From Butyricimonas faecihominis (GTDB lineage: Bacteria; Bacteroidota; Bacteroidia; Bacteroidales; Marinifilaceae), in contig NZ_AP028155.1 in NCBI RefSeq assembly GCF_033096445.1, forward strand, positions 3,663,880 through 3,727,879: a stretch of DNA of 64,000 nucleotides, read 5' to 3'. Positions 44,629-53,615 of this stretch are shown piece by piece. A program made the position numbers and the translations under genes. Under the pieces are notes generated by a model. The model was not told the DNA's origin. It ran no database searches and saw only the letters and a program-made list of their open reading frames with translations. Every line of letters starts with the position of its first letter. Positions within the stretch are counted from its first letter, which is position 1.

Positions 44629-44793
44629 ATGGGTAATTATTTTTTGATCGGAATGTTTTCGACGTTGAGTTTTAACGCCGTGTTGTCGCAGATGGCGGAC
44701 AACTTGTTGGCAGGAGTTTTCAGTATCGTTGGTGGGGTGATCAGTTCGCTGGCGGTGGCGTGGGTGAAACGACGATGGGAGAGGAGGGGATAG
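44629..44793 (+). CDS. 54-residue single-span membrane peptide
   Basis: A short frame MGNYFLIGMF...VKRRWERRG. It has a hydrophobic stretch (LLAGVFSIVGGVISSLAVAW) followed by a strongly basic tail, the layout of a small inner-membrane peptide. It is the last gene of the lysis-like cassette. Equivalent short peptides accompany amidase genes in other Bacteroidota, and a second holin or antiholin role is possible. Coding status rests on composition, the TAG stop and its place in the cassette. Confidence 0.55.
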   Translation: MGNYFLIGMFSTLSFNAVLSQMADNLLAGVFSIVGGVISSLAVAWVKRRWERRG

Positions 44794-44811
44794 CCCCTCA
44801 CTTTTGGGGTA

Positions 44812-46146
44812 TTAAATGTTTTTTAAAATATGAGGAATTTGTCCTACCAGATAAAAGGGTAAATTAATGAGCTTGCATATTTTCCCTTTTACAGTTTGTA
44901 TCGTGTCTATTGAGTAGGGTTGAGACCATACACGTATTGCAATGGTTTGTGGGGAACGTTCCAAAAACGAATGTAGAGAACGTAAATGTGCGTTATGACC
45001 GGATTTTACTTCGATAGGATAGATCATGGAGTCTTGAACCCAGATGAAATCTACTTCTGCAGGAGATTCGCTTTTGCCCCGCACCCAAAAATTACGTTTT
45101 TGACTCACTTTGTCTGTTAATGTTAATAATTCTTGTGCCACAATATGTTCTGCAATATTCCCTCGCCAAGCATCGAGAATATCTTTTGCACCTAAAACTT
45201 CTTTTTGTACTTGTGCAGAATAGTTTACCAAACCCGTATCCAACCATATTAGTTTGGGCATTCGTTTTTGTTCAGGAATGGCGGGAACTTCCGTTGAGGT
45301 CGTGGGGTAAACGAGTTCGGTAAGCATGGCTTTTTCTAATAAACGGAAGGCTTCGCCAATTTCTCGAGCGTTATAATTTGAACCGGCAAAGCGTCCTAAT
45401 GTAACGGTTTGTCCTGCCATGTTCCAGCCTTCTTTTAATAGGAAACGTACAACATCAGGCATTTGTCGTCCTTGAGTGTATTTTTCCACATCGTCTCGAT
45501 AGCCTTGTAATAGTGTTTCGTATATTTTATTTAATGCCAAAATATCTCTGCGTTCAGCATAGATTTGTACGACTTCGGGCATTCCACCAATGAGCGTGTA
45601 GAGATTAAATAATCCTAAAAGACGATCATGGAAGGCGAGCGAAACCTCTGGACGCTCTAAAACAGGAAGCATGGCTTCTTCACCTGTTGCCCGTAGGAAC
45701 TCTCGAAATGAACATGGGCGTAGTGCGAGATATTCTACCCGTCCGACGGGGAAAGAAACATGAATATCAACGAGATTCTCCAATAGAGAACCAGCGGCAA
45801 TTACATGAATTTCCGGTAATTCTTCATAAAAATAACGCAATAAAGATACAGCTTTTGCTGAATTTTGAATTTCATCAATAAATATTAATATATTTCCAGC
45901 TTGCTTGATCTTTCCACAGTGAGCAAAGATAAAGGGAAGTAGATCTTTGAGAGGAAGGGATAATTCAAAAATGTCTTGAGCTTCTTTTTTTTCGAGATTT
46001 AAGTAGAGGTAGTTATCAAACTCCTTTCCAAATTCGTTGATTAACGTTGTTTTGCCTACTTGTCTAGCACCTCGTAGTACTAAAGGTTTACGATGAGTGT
46101 CATTTTTCCATTGCTTTAGAGAAGCTAATATATCTCGTTCAAACAT
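44812..46146 (-). CDS. AAA ATPase with C-terminal DUF4143
   Basis: A 444-residue ATP-binding protein of the AAA_14/DUF4143 type. The Walker A GARQVGKT (25-32) and Walker B ILIFIDEIQ (about 86-94) are intact. The C-terminal DUF4143 has a nuclease-like core (SPAEVDFIWVQDSMIYPIEVKSG, with the D...E-V-K pattern of restriction-like folds). Such proteins are widespread in gut Bacteroidota, often in many copies, with no settled function. It ends 19 bases from the membrane peptide gene, tail to tail. Upstream lie three 33-base tandem repeats. Confidence 0.87.
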   Translation of the reverse strand: MFERDILASLKQWKNDTHRKPLVLRGARQVGKTTLINEFGKEFDNYLYLNLEKKEAQDIFELSLPLKDLLPFIFAHCGKIKQAGNILIFIDEIQNSAKAVSLLRYFYEELPEIHVIAAGSLLENLVDIHVSFPVGRVEYLALRPCSFREFLRATGEEAMLPVLERPEVSLAFHDRLLGLFNLYTLIGGMPEVVQIYAERRDILALNKIYETLLQGYRDDVEKYTQGRQMPDVVRFLLKEGWNMAGQTVTLGRFAGSNYNAREIGEAFRLLEKAMLTELVYPTTSTEVPAIPEQKRMPKLIWLDTGLVNYSAQVQKEVLGAKDILDAWRGNIAEHIVAQELLTLTDKVSQKRNFWVRGKSESPAEVDFIWVQDSMIYPIEVKSGHNAHLRSLHSFLERSPQTIAIRVWSQPYSIDTIQTVKGKICKLINLPFYLVGQIPHILKNI

Positions 46147-46194
46147 AGTTTTATTATATATTGATTTCCAGTTACAAATATATCAAATTGTTTC

Positions 46195-46293
46195 AAAACC
46201 TAAGCAAGTTGACCTTATTTTTGTTCCAAAACCTAAGCAAGTTGACCTTATTTTTGTCGCAAAACCTAGGCAAGTTGATTTTGTATTGTACCA
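46195..46293. repeat. Three tandem 33-bp repeats
   Basis: Three head-to-tail copies of a unit beginning AAAACCTAAGCAAGTTGACC (46195-46227, 46228-46260, 46261-46293). The first two are nearly identical and the third has drifted. They lie between the divergent AAA ATPase and ECF sigma genes, in the position of an operator. Confidence 0.92.
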
Positions 46294-46392
46294 GCTTGTA
46301 CCAGCATTTACCCGAGGGTGTAATTTTTCAACAATCTAGGAAAGAATCAAAATTTTTGTGTAAATTCGCCTAAATAATCTTATTCTTCATGC

Positions 46393-46938
46393 ATGGAAGT
46401 TTGTCAGAATGATGATTCAGCCTTTTTGTTAACGCGTTTTAATCAACGTGACACTTCGGCTTTTGCCATGATTTACACGAGGTTTTTCACGGAACTCCAT
46501 GTTTATGCTAATCGTTTGTACGCAAACACGTTCGAGTCTGCCGAGGATGCGGTGCAAGAGGCATTTTGTTATTTGTGGGAGCGGCATGATGTTGTTTTTG
46601 ATAGTTTGATGAAGATAAAAGCGTTTTTGTTTGTTGCAATAAAGAATAGGTACAAGAATCACATGAGTCATTTGGGTGTGGAGCAGAAATACAGGGATGT
46701 ACTGGAGCGAGAAACCTCTTTCGTTGAGGACATCTTGGAGAGTGAACTGGCAACTTCCCTGTTGGAATACGTAGAGCGTATTCCGGATCCGGAGGGGCAG
46801 GTAATGAAACTTTACCTGACAGGATTGGATGCAGAGGCAATTGCCGATAATATGCAGTTGAGCATACGAACGGTGTACAACGTGAAATCGAGGGCTGTCG
46901 GGATGTTGAAAAAATTCTTTTCTTTGAGTAATGAATAA
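46393..46938 (+). CDS. ECF RNA polymerase sigma factor (no adjacent anti-sigma)
   Basis: A 181-residue ECF sigma factor: region 2 DTSAFAMIYTRFFTEL...AEDAVQEAFCYLWE and region 4 DAEAIADNMQLSIRTVYNVKSR. No FecR gene is next to it, unlike the sigma at 23467. Its 3' end overlaps the start of an exported nitrilase homologue by eight bases. It could serve a distant anti-sigma, including the sigma-less FecR at 3612, but no sequence evidence ties them. Confidence 0.88.
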   Translation: MEVCQNDDSAFLLTRFNQRDTSAFAMIYTRFFTELHVYANRLYANTFESAEDAVQEAFCYLWERHDVVFDSLMKIKAFLFVAIKNRYKNHMSHLGVEQKYRDVLERETSFVEDILESELATSLLEYVERIPDPEGQVMKLYLTGLDAEAIADNMQLSIRTVYNVKSRAVGMLKKFFSLSNE

Positions 46939-47749
46939 TATTTTGAAGATGAAGGTATTTTACGGAATGTTATGTTTCCTGTTTGCTTTCTCCTTGACCG
47001 TGAAGGCACAGGATTCGGTGAGGGTGGCGCTTGTACAGGCGCACTTGATATGGGGGGATGTGAAGTCCAATCTATGGGCTTTTGATAAGCGGGTGCCTTT
47101 GTGTAAGGGTGCCGATGTGATTGTATTTCCGGAGCTTTTCACTTCCGGGTGTGAGATGAAGAAACGGGATAAAGAAGAGGCAATGCGTTCGAAAGATGAG
47201 GTGGCTTCTTATTACCCGACAGTGATCAAGCGGATGAAGAAATGGGCGAAGCGCTCCGGGGCATTGGTGATCGCTTCCACGATTTACAAGGAGGAAGGGA
47301 AATATTATAACCGGTTACTGGCTGTTTATCCGGATGGGAAATACGAATATTACGACAAGCATAATTGTTTTAAAAAGGGCAGTTTCTCGCCCGGAGACCG
47401 TCATCTGACACTGGAATGGAAGGGGATACGTTTCTCAACTTATATCTGTTATGATTTGCGCTTTCCGGAGTGGAGTAGGAATCAGGGCGAATATGATGTT
47501 GCCATTTACATCGCGAACTGGCCGGAATTCCGGCAAGATGATTGGAATCGACTTTTGCGGGAACGAGCTATTGAAAACGAGGCGTACGTTGTGGCCGTTA
47601 ATTGTGCCGGGACAGACTTAACAGGACTTGTTTACCGGGGAGAGAGTTGCGTGATCGCTCCCGACGGAGAAGTAAGGGCGAGATGCAGGGATTATTGGGA
47701 TGATGTCGTGGTTCATAAAGTTTGTAAGGTTCATAAGGTTATAAAGTAG
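46931..47749 (+). CDS. Exported carbon-nitrogen hydrolase (nitrilase superfamily)
   Basis: A 272-residue nitrilase-fold amidase with the E-K-C triad in place: E68 in FPELF, K143 in YDKHNCF and C173 in YICYDLRFP. The core resembles omega-amidases (YafV type), which are normally cytoplasmic, yet this protein has a signal peptide (FYGMLCFLFAFSLTVKAQ). The start overlaps the sigma gene; the second ATG at 46949 is also suitable. The last dozen residues (VHKVCKVHKVIK) are encoded by the left arm of an inverted-repeat element, so the natural C-terminus may have been altered. Confidence 0.83.
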   Translation: MNNILKMKVFYGMLCFLFAFSLTVKAQDSVRVALVQAHLIWGDVKSNLWAFDKRVPLCKGADVIVFPELFTSGCEMKKRDKEEAMRSKDEVASYYPTVIKRMKKWAKRSGALVIASTIYKEEGKYYNRLLAVYPDGKYEYYDKHNCFKKGSFSPGDRHLTLEWKGIRFSTYICYDLRFPEWSRNQGEYDVAIYIANWPEFRQDDWNRLLRERAIENEAYVVAVNCAGTDLTGLVYRGESCVIAPDGEVRARCRDYWDDVVVHKVCKVHKVIK

Positions 47750-47827
47750 CTTAAGGGGCATACAAATAAAGCGTCCTTGGGGGACGCTTACTTTATAAAC
47801 TTTACAGACCTTACAAACTTTATGAAC
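47711..47827. repeat. Inverted-repeat (MITE-like) element with internal hairpin
   Basis: Two 38-39-base arms in inverted orientation (47711-47748 and 47789-47827) are built of ATAAAGTT-type units. Between them is a perfect stem (AAGCGTCC / GGACGCTT, 47769-47789). The left arm includes the nitrilase stop codon and the right arm ends at the lepA stop codon, so the element also serves as a convergent terminator. The arms match those around the four-helix-bundle gene at 53189-53613. Confidence 0.85.
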
Positions 47828-49614
47828 TAATCCAATTTCAGCACGGCAAGGAATGCTTTTTGCGGGACCTCAACATTACCGATTTGTTTCATTCGTTTCT
47901 TTCCTTTTTTCTGTTTTTCCAGTAGTTTACGTTTACGGGAAATATCACCACCGTAACATTTTGCGGTTACATCCTTGCGAACGGCTTTGATGGTTTCGCG
48001 GGAAATAATCTTCGCGCCGATGGCAGCTTGGATTGCAATGTCGAATTGCTGACGGGGAATCAGTTCTTTTAATTTCTCGCAAATGCGTTTCCCGAAAGAA
48101 TAAGCGTTATCAAAGTGGATTAAAGCAGAGAGGGCATCCACGGATTCGCCATTCAGCAGTATATCCAATTTCACAAGGTTAGCCCGACGATAACCGATCT
48201 GGAAATAGTCAAAAGAGGCGTAACCTTTCGTGATACTTTTCAATTTGTCGTAGAAGTCAAACACGATTTCGGCCAGTGGCATCTCGTAGTTCAACTCGAT
48301 CCGGTTTCCTGTCAGGTAGTGTTGCTTTATCAGTACGCCTCGCTTGCCGAGACAGAGGGTCATGATCTGACCGATGTAGTCGGTAGGCGTGATGATCTGT
48401 GCTTTTATGTAAGGTTCCTCGATATAGTCCAGTACCGTGGGGGAGGGCATATCGGAGGGGTTGTGCATTTCGAAGACTTCGCCTTTCGTGGTGTGGGCGA
48501 TATACATAACGTTGGGAACGGTGGTGATCACGTTCATGTCGAATTCCCGGTCCAGACGTTCCTGCACGATTTCCATGTGTAGCATTCCGAGGAACCCGCA
48601 GCGGAATCCAAATCCAAGGGCGGCTGAAGATTCCGGTTCGAAGGTTAGGGATGCATCGTTTAGCTGTAATTTCTCGATGGAGGTGCGCAGGTCCTCGTAA
48701 TCCTCCGAATCAATTGGGTAGATTCCAGCAAAGACCATGGGTTTTACTTCTTCGAATCCCTCGATGGCAGTGGTGCATGGACGTTCCACGTGCGTGATCG
48801 TATCCCCGACTTTTACCTCGGATGAAGTTTTAATACCGGAAATAATGTATCCCACGTCTCCCGTTTTCAGTTCGTTGCGGGGTTCTTGTTCTAGGCGTAA
48901 TACTCCAATTTCATCTGCATCGTATTCCTTGCCCGTACTCACGAATTTCACGATGTCACCTTTTTTCAGACTACCGTTCATGATACGGCAATAGGTGATG
49001 ATTCCGCGGAAAGAGTTAAATTCCGAGTCGAACACCAAGGCCTGAAGTGGCGCGTTGGGATCGCCCGTGGGTGCGGGAATTCGTTCTACAACGGCTTCCA
49101 GTATTTTATCCACGCCCAGTCCGGTTTTTCCACTGGCTTCAATAATATCATCCCGGTCACATCCGATCAGTTCTTCAATCTGGTCCTTCACTTCCTCGGG
49201 CATGGCATTGGGCATATCCATCTTGTTCAAAACGGGAATGATTTCCAAGTTATTGTCAATGGCAAGATAAAGGTTCGAGATGGTTTGTGCCTGAATACCT
49301 TGCGTGGCATCGACAATCAGTAGCGCACCCTCGCAGGCAGCAATGGAACGCGATACCTCGTACGAGAAGTCCACGTGTCCCGGGGTGTCTATCAAGTTTA
49401 GAACATATTTCTCTCCCTTGTAATGATAATCCATCTGTATGGCGTGGCTCTTGATGGTGATGCCTCGCTCTCGTTCCAGATCCATATCGTCAAGCACTTG
49501 TGCTTGTAAATCTTTCCCTACTACAGTTCCGGTCGTTTCCAGTAAACGGTCGGCAAGTGTACTCTTACCGTGGTCAATATGTGCGATTATACAGAAATTC
49601 CTAATGTTCTTCAT
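47827..49614 (-). CDS. lepA: Elongation factor 4 (LepA GTPase)
   Basis: A 595-residue translational GTPase that remodels ribosomes during stress. The GTPase motifs are AHIDHGKST (G1), DTPGHVDF (G3) and NKMDMP (G4). The LepA-specific C-terminal domain is recognisable ([27 protein letters not shown]). Length matches the family. The upstream 155 bases hold the terminator of pstS. Confidence 0.97.
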   Translation of the reverse strand: MKNIRNFCIIAHIDHGKSTLADRLLETTGTVVGKDLQAQVLDDMDLERERGITIKSHAIQMDYHYKGEKYVLNLIDTPGHVDFSYEVSRSIAACEGALLIVDATQGIQAQTISNLYLAIDNNLEIIPVLNKMDMPNAMPEEVKDQIEELIGCDRDDIIEASGKTGLGVDKILEAVVERIPAPTGDPNAPLQALVFDSEFNSFRGIITYCRIMNGSLKKGDIVKFVSTGKEYDADEIGVLRLEQEPRNELKTGDVGYIISGIKTSSEVKVGDTITHVERPCTTAIEGFEEVKPMVFAGIYPIDSEDYEDLRTSIEKLQLNDASLTFEPESSAALGFGFRCGFLGMLHMEIVQERLDREFDMNVITTVPNVMYIAHTTKGEVFEMHNPSDMPSPTVLDYIEEPYIKAQIITPTDYIGQIMTLCLGKRGVLIKQHYLTGNRIELNYEMPLAEIVFDFYDKLKSITKGYASFDYFQIGYRRANLVKLDILLNGESVDALSALIHFDNAYSFGKRICEKLKELIPRQQFDIAIQAAIGAKIISRETIKAVRKDVTAKCYGGDISRKRKLLEKQKKGKKRMKQIGNVEVPQKAFLAVLKLD

Positions 49615-49701
49615 CTACGAAATTTTAGATTTAGGCTGCAAAGATAATGATTTTCCGGAATTATTCATTTAGTAACCACTTCCATAGGGGAATAATAGGG
49701 T

Positions 49702-49738
49702 AAAAAATAACACCTCTCGTGCGAAAGGCGTTATTTTG
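49702..49738 (-). terminator. Intrinsic terminator of pstS
   Basis: On the minus strand AATAACGCC pairs with GGTGTTATT around a 12-base loop, followed by a T run. It lies 30-65 bases after the pstS stop. Confidence 0.75.
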
Positions 49739-49769
49739 TTTTATGGATAAAATTGGAGTGTATACTTGA

Positions 49770-50831
49770 TTATTTCAACACGGGTTGCCCGTTGTAAGTG
49801 ACTGATTTTAGTAACGCTTTTGCATTCTTTACAGCCTTTCCCGGGAGCGGGGAGTAGTTTACTTTCGTGGTTAAGGCTTGGGCCTCTGCGTCCAGCATCC
49901 AGTTCAATAGTTTCAATGTCTCTTCGGCTTGAGCTTGATTTCTATCGGCATAGGCTTGCTCTTTGTACAAGATGATCCATGTGAAACAACTGATCGGGTA
50001 TGCATCCGGGGCGGCCGAGTTGGTGATCATTGTACGGGTATCGGCGGGCATATCTCCTTTCGCTGCGGCTGAGATGCTTTCCGTGTTTGGGGTAATAAAG
50101 TTACCGGCCGCATTTCTCATCTGGGCGAATTGGATTTTCATGGCAAAAGCATATTCAGAACCCACGTAACCGATGGAACCTTCCGTTTGACTGATGACTC
50201 CGGCAACGCCCGGGTTACCTTTAGCAGCCATACCTACCGGCCATTTTAATGATTTTCCGGTTCCGATCTTCTCGGCCCATTCCGGGCTTACTTTGGTCAT
50301 GTAGTCACTGAACACGAAAGTGGTTCCGCTACCATCTGAACGATAGACAGGACTCATGGCTTTGTCGGGTAAGTTCACGCCGGGATTGATGGCTGCAATA
50401 CGGCTGTCGTTCCATTTAGTAATTTTGCCCAAGTAAATATCGGCAATAATGTCCCCGGTTAGTTTCAAGTTGTCTACTCCCGGAAGGTTGTACGCCAGTA
50501 CCACGGCTCCCATGCACGTCGGGATGTGAACTACGGCCGCGGGCATTTCGCCCATTTCTTTGTCGGACAGATAGGCGTCGGAGCCTCCGAAATCCACGAT
50601 TTTGTCTTTTAGACTACGAATACCGCCACCACTACCGATGCCCCCGTAGGTAATGGAATTACCTGTTTTATCTTGATAGGTTTTGAAGGCAAGGTTATAG
50701 AAGGGAAGAGGGAAGGTTGCCCCTGCTCCGGAGATAGATACTTTTTTAGCGGGACCGTTCACGTCATTTGTCGCGTTGCTGCTAAAAATAACAGCTAATA
50801 TAAGAACTGTGGTTAAAAGTAAGTTTTTCAT
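49770..50831 (-). CDS. pstS: Phosphate-binding periplasmic protein PstS
   Basis: A 353-residue periplasmic protein with a signal peptide (ends SSNA) and the PstS pattern: SGAGATFPLPFY, GIGSGGGIRSL, DFGGSDAYLS, VYRSDGSGTTFVFSDYM and GSIGYVGSEYA, which line the phosphate site. It has its own terminator and no pstC, pstA, pstB or phoU next to it; a uracil permease gene lies upstream. Either the rest of the transporter is elsewhere or this is an extra PstS. Confidence 0.93.
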   Translation of the reverse strand: MKNLLLTTVLILAVIFSSNATNDVNGPAKKVSISGAGATFPLPFYNLAFKTYQDKTGNSITYGGIGSGGGIRSLKDKIVDFGGSDAYLSDKEMGEMPAAVVHIPTCMGAVVLAYNLPGVDNLKLTGDIIADIYLGKITKWNDSRIAAINPGVNLPDKAMSPVYRSDGSGTTFVFSDYMTKVSPEWAEKIGTGKSLKWPVGMAAKGNPGVAGVISQTEGSIGYVGSEYAFAMKIQFAQMRNAAGNFITPNTESISAAAKGDMPADTRTMITNSAAPDAYPISCFTWIILYKEQAYADRNQAQAEETLKLLNWMLDAEAQALTTKVNYSPLPGKAVKNAKALLKSVTYNGQPVLK

Positions 50832-50999
50832 TTTCTATTCATTTAAATAAATTGTTTTCTTTCTTTTTTGCGATTGCAAGTTCCGCTGATTATGTGAATC
50901 TAATGTTTCAAAACGGTTATTTTTTTGTTACACGGTAGGGCATAAAGGGGTGGTGGATATGTTGATCCACAAGAGATGAGTGACGTTTGGAAGCCTGTA

Positions 51000-52193
51000 T
51001 TATGCTTTGGATTCTTTTGTCGGTAATATCAAGTTTAAGATGACACCCAATAAGGCGGCAAGGCCTATGCCGGACATAGAGAAATTACCCCATTCGAAGG
51101 CCGCCCCTCCAATACCGAAAGTTAGGATGAGAGAGACGATAATCATGTTGCGGGTGTTGGAAAGGTCAACCTTGTTCTGTATTAGGTTGCTCATTCCCAA
51201 AGAGGCAATTGTTCCGAACAAGAGTAGCATGATTCCACCCAAAACAGAGGCTGGAATGGATTTTAACAAAGCACTGATTTTACCGAAAACAGAGAAGACG
51301 ATCCCCGTCACGGCAGCAATTCGAATCACGGCAGGGCTTGTCACCTTTGTTAAAGACACGGCCCCAGTAACTTCGGAATACGTGGTTACGGGAGGGCCGC
51401 CGATTAACCCGGCGAAAACACAGGCAAGACCATCACCCAGTAGTGTACGGTGTAATCCGGGGTTTTTCACGAAATCTTTACCGGCAACACTGTTCACCGC
51501 ATAGACATCCCCGATGTGTTCGATGACAGGAGCGATGGCCACGGGAACCATGTAGATAATGGCTTCCCAAGAGAAATCGGGAGTTACGAATTGGGGAAGG
51601 GCAAACCAAGCGGCTTCTTTGATCGGGGTGGTGTCCACGTTATAGAAGAAAAGTGCCACGAGATATCCAACAATGATTCCGCAGAATATAGGGATTAATT
51701 TTAACAGTCCCCGGCCTTTCAGAGAGACAACGACAGCCGTGATTAGGGAGATAAGGGCCAATACCCAGTTCTCGCTTGCCATTTTTACCCCGGAGCCAGC
51801 GAGGGAAAGCCCGATTAATATGATTACCGGACCAATCACGATCGGGGGAAATAGTTTCTTGATGAAGTCGGTTCCCCGTAATTTTACCAATAAACTCATA
51901 AGCCCGTAGACCGCACCCACGGCGACCATTCCGGAAAGGACTCCGGCCATACCGTACAATTCACTGGCTTTGATGATTGGGGCGATGAATGCGAAACTAC
52001 TTCCCAGAAAGATGGGAACGATGCCTTTCGTGACAAGATGGAAAATTAAGGTTCCGATTCCTGCGGTAAGAAGTGCTGTTGACGGGTCCAATCCTACAAG
52101 TAGGGGAACGAGTACAGTCGAACCGAAGGCGACGAAAAGAAATTGTACCCCGATAACTCCTTTTTGGAAGGCAGAAAGATGATTCGCATCCAT
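51000..52193 (-). CDS. uraA: Uracil permease (NCS2 family)
   Basis: A 397-residue, highly hydrophobic membrane protein of the nucleobase-cation symporter-2 family. Typical segments are QFLFVAFGSTVLVPLLVGL at the start, PVAIAPVIEHIGDVYAVN with the family's key glutamate, and GGPPVTTYSEVTGAVSLTKV. These favour uracil rather than xanthine transport. About a dozen membrane helices are expected. It is a single gene with no pyrimidine gene next to it. Confidence 0.93.
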   Translation of the reverse strand: MDANHLSAFQKGVIGVQFLFVAFGSTVLVPLLVGLDPSTALLTAGIGTLIFHLVTKGIVPIFLGSSFAFIAPIIKASELYGMAGVLSGMVAVGAVYGLMSLLVKLRGTDFIKKLFPPIVIGPVIILIGLSLAGSGVKMASENWVLALISLITAVVVSLKGRGLLKLIPIFCGIIVGYLVALFFYNVDTTPIKEAAWFALPQFVTPDFSWEAIIYMVPVAIAPVIEHIGDVYAVNSVAGKDFVKNPGLHRTLLGDGLACVFAGLIGGPPVTTYSEVTGAVSLTKVTSPAVIRIAAVTGIVFSVFGKISALLKSIPASVLGGIMLLLFGTIASLGMSNLIQNKVDLSNTRNMIIVSLILTFGIGGAAFEWGNFSMSGIGLAALLGVILNLILPTKESKA

Positions 52194-52305
52194 GATTATG
52201 TATATTCTGATGATTTGACAAACTGAACAAAGGTAGTTATTTGGCGGGGATTTTCAAAAAAAGCCTTACTTTTGTGGTTAAATGTTTGTATTTAAAACAA
52301 GAGCT

Positions 52306-53184
52306 ATGATAAAATCAATGACCGGTTTCGGTAAAGCAACAGTGGACTGCGGGACAAAGAAAGTGATCGTGGAGGTAAAAAGTCTGAATTCAAAACAATT
52401 GGATATTAATTTGAGGACTCCGAGTATTTACAAAGAGAAGGATATCGAGATCCGGAATATGATAAAGAACGTTCTGGAACGCGGGAAGGTGGACGTGTAT
52501 ATCTATTTTGATAATGCGGAGGACGAGAAAGATGTTGCCGTGAACCAATCGGTGGTAAGACAGTATTATAATCAGATGCTGGAAGTGGCGGGTTCATTAG
52601 GAGTGGAAATCAACAAGAGCGAGTTGCTGCAAACCATCATGCGTTTCCCCGACACGATGCAAGCTAAAATGGAAGAGTTGGATGAAGAAGGCTGGAATTG
52701 TTTGAGAAGTGCCATCGAGAAAGCGTTGTCGGATGTCGATGATTTCCGTATTCAAGAGGGTAAAGTTTTGATTGCAGATATTTTGAAACGGATCGAGTTG
52801 ATCAAAAGCTTGTCAGGAGAAGTACCCCAGTTCGAGAAACAACGAGTGGTTACCATCAAGCAACGCTTGCAAGACAAGATGAAGGAGTGGGGAGAGATCA
52901 AAAATATTGATGAGAATAGGTTAGAGCAGGAAATTATCTATTATTTGGAGAAGTTAGATATCACGGAAGAGAAAGTCCGTTTGGCAAATCATTGTAAATA
53001 TTTTGTCGAGACCGTGGAGAAAGAAGAAGCTCCGGGACGTAAACTCGGATTTATCGCCCAAGAGATCGGTCGCGAAATCAATACTATGGGTTCCAAAGCC
53101 AACGACCACGACATCCAGAAACTGGTTGTCCGCATGAAAGATGAACTGGAAAAAATAAAGGAACAGAGTCTCAATGTGCTATGA
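52306..53184 (+). CDS. YicC-family endoribonuclease
   Basis: A 292-residue protein starting with the canonical MIKSMTGFGKA and carrying the family tail (GRKLGFIAQEIGREINTMGSKAND). I use the ATG at 52306; the frame opens 24 bases earlier. YicC proteins are single-strand endoribonucleases linked to stationary-phase RNA turnover. It is normally followed directly by guanylate kinase. Here a four-helix-bundle gene inside an inverted repeat lies between them. Confidence 0.93.
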   Translation: MIKSMTGFGKATVDCGTKKVIVEVKSLNSKQLDINLRTPSIYKEKDIEIRNMIKNVLERGKVDVYIYFDNAEDEKDVAVNQSVVRQYYNQMLEVAGSLGVEINKSELLQTIMRFPDTMQAKMEELDEEGWNCLRSAIEKALSDVDDFRIQEGKVLIADILKRIELIKSLSGEVPQFEKQRVVTIKQRLQDKMKEWGEIKNIDENRLEQEIIYYLEKLDITEEKVRLANHCKYFVETVEKEEAPGRKLGFIAQEIGREINTMGSKANDHDIQKLVVRMKDELEKIKEQSLNVL

Positions 53185-53188
53185 TTAG

Positions 53189-53613
53189 GTTCGTAAAGTT
53201 CATAAAGTTTATAAGGTTCATAAAGTAAGTAATGAGAGTAGAGCGATTTGAAGATATTCTTGCTTGGCAAAGAGCTCGAGATTTGGCAAGAAGAATTTAT
53301 AATCAATTTGGTTGTAGTAAAGATTATGGATTCAAAGATCAAATACAACGAGCTGCAGTATCTGTGATGAATAATATTGCAGAGGGATTTGAGCGTAAGT
53401 CCAATCTTGAATTCAAACAATTTCTTTATATTTCGAAAGGATCGTGTGGTGAAGTTCGCTCAATGCTTTATTTAGCTAAGGATGTATTGATATTAGATGA
53501 AAAGAATTTTTCCGAACTTTTGCTAGAAACAGAAATCATATCTAAAATGTTATCGAACTTTATCAAAAAGCTTTGACTTTATGAACTTTATAAACCTTAT
53601 AAACTTTATAAAC
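53189..53613. repeat. Inverted-repeat element carrying a four-helix-bundle gene
   Basis: Two 38-39-base arms (53189-53227 and 53576-53613) are inverted copies built from ATAAAGTT units and flank one complete gene. The arms resemble those of the gene-less element at 47711-47827. The left arm starts four bases after the yicC stop and the right arm ends two bases before gmk, so the element fits exactly between two housekeeping genes. Confidence 0.82.
53232..53576 (+). CDS. Four helix bundle protein (23S rRNA intervening-sequence family)
   Basis: A 114-residue protein of the 23S-IVS/four-helix-bundle family. It begins VERFEDILAWQRARDLARRIY and contains FKDQIQRAAVSVMNNIAEGFER and FLYISKGSCGEVRSML, all hallmarks. 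The family occurs in rRNA intervening sequences and scattered through Bacteroidota genomes; related Avd proteins help diversity-generating retroelements. No reverse transcriptase is nearby. The stop codon lies at the edge of the right inverted-repeat arm. Confidence 0.92.
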   Translation: MRVERFEDILAWQRARDLARRIYNQFGCSKDYGFKDQIQRAAVSVMNNIAEGFERKSNLEFKQFLYISKGSCGEVRSMLYLAKDVLILDEKNFSELLLETEIISKMLSNFIKKL

Positions 53614-53615
53614 GG

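Noticed and set aside
41591-44793. Prophage
   Set aside because: There are no integrase, terminase, portal, capsid or tail genes, only lysis-like and unknown genes.
46195-46293. Possible CRISPR array
   Set aside because: The three units are directly adjacent with no spacers and no cas genes are in the window.
46097-46339. An 80-codon frame reading through the 33-base repeats as KPKQVDLIFV units
   Set aside because: The repeat length is a multiple of three, so the frame stays open automatically; it begins inside the opposite gene and has no family match.
53232-53576. Diversity-generating retroelement accessory gene (Avd)
   Set aside because: No reverse transcriptase or template/variable repeat pair is present nearby; the protein fits the general four-helix-bundle family better.
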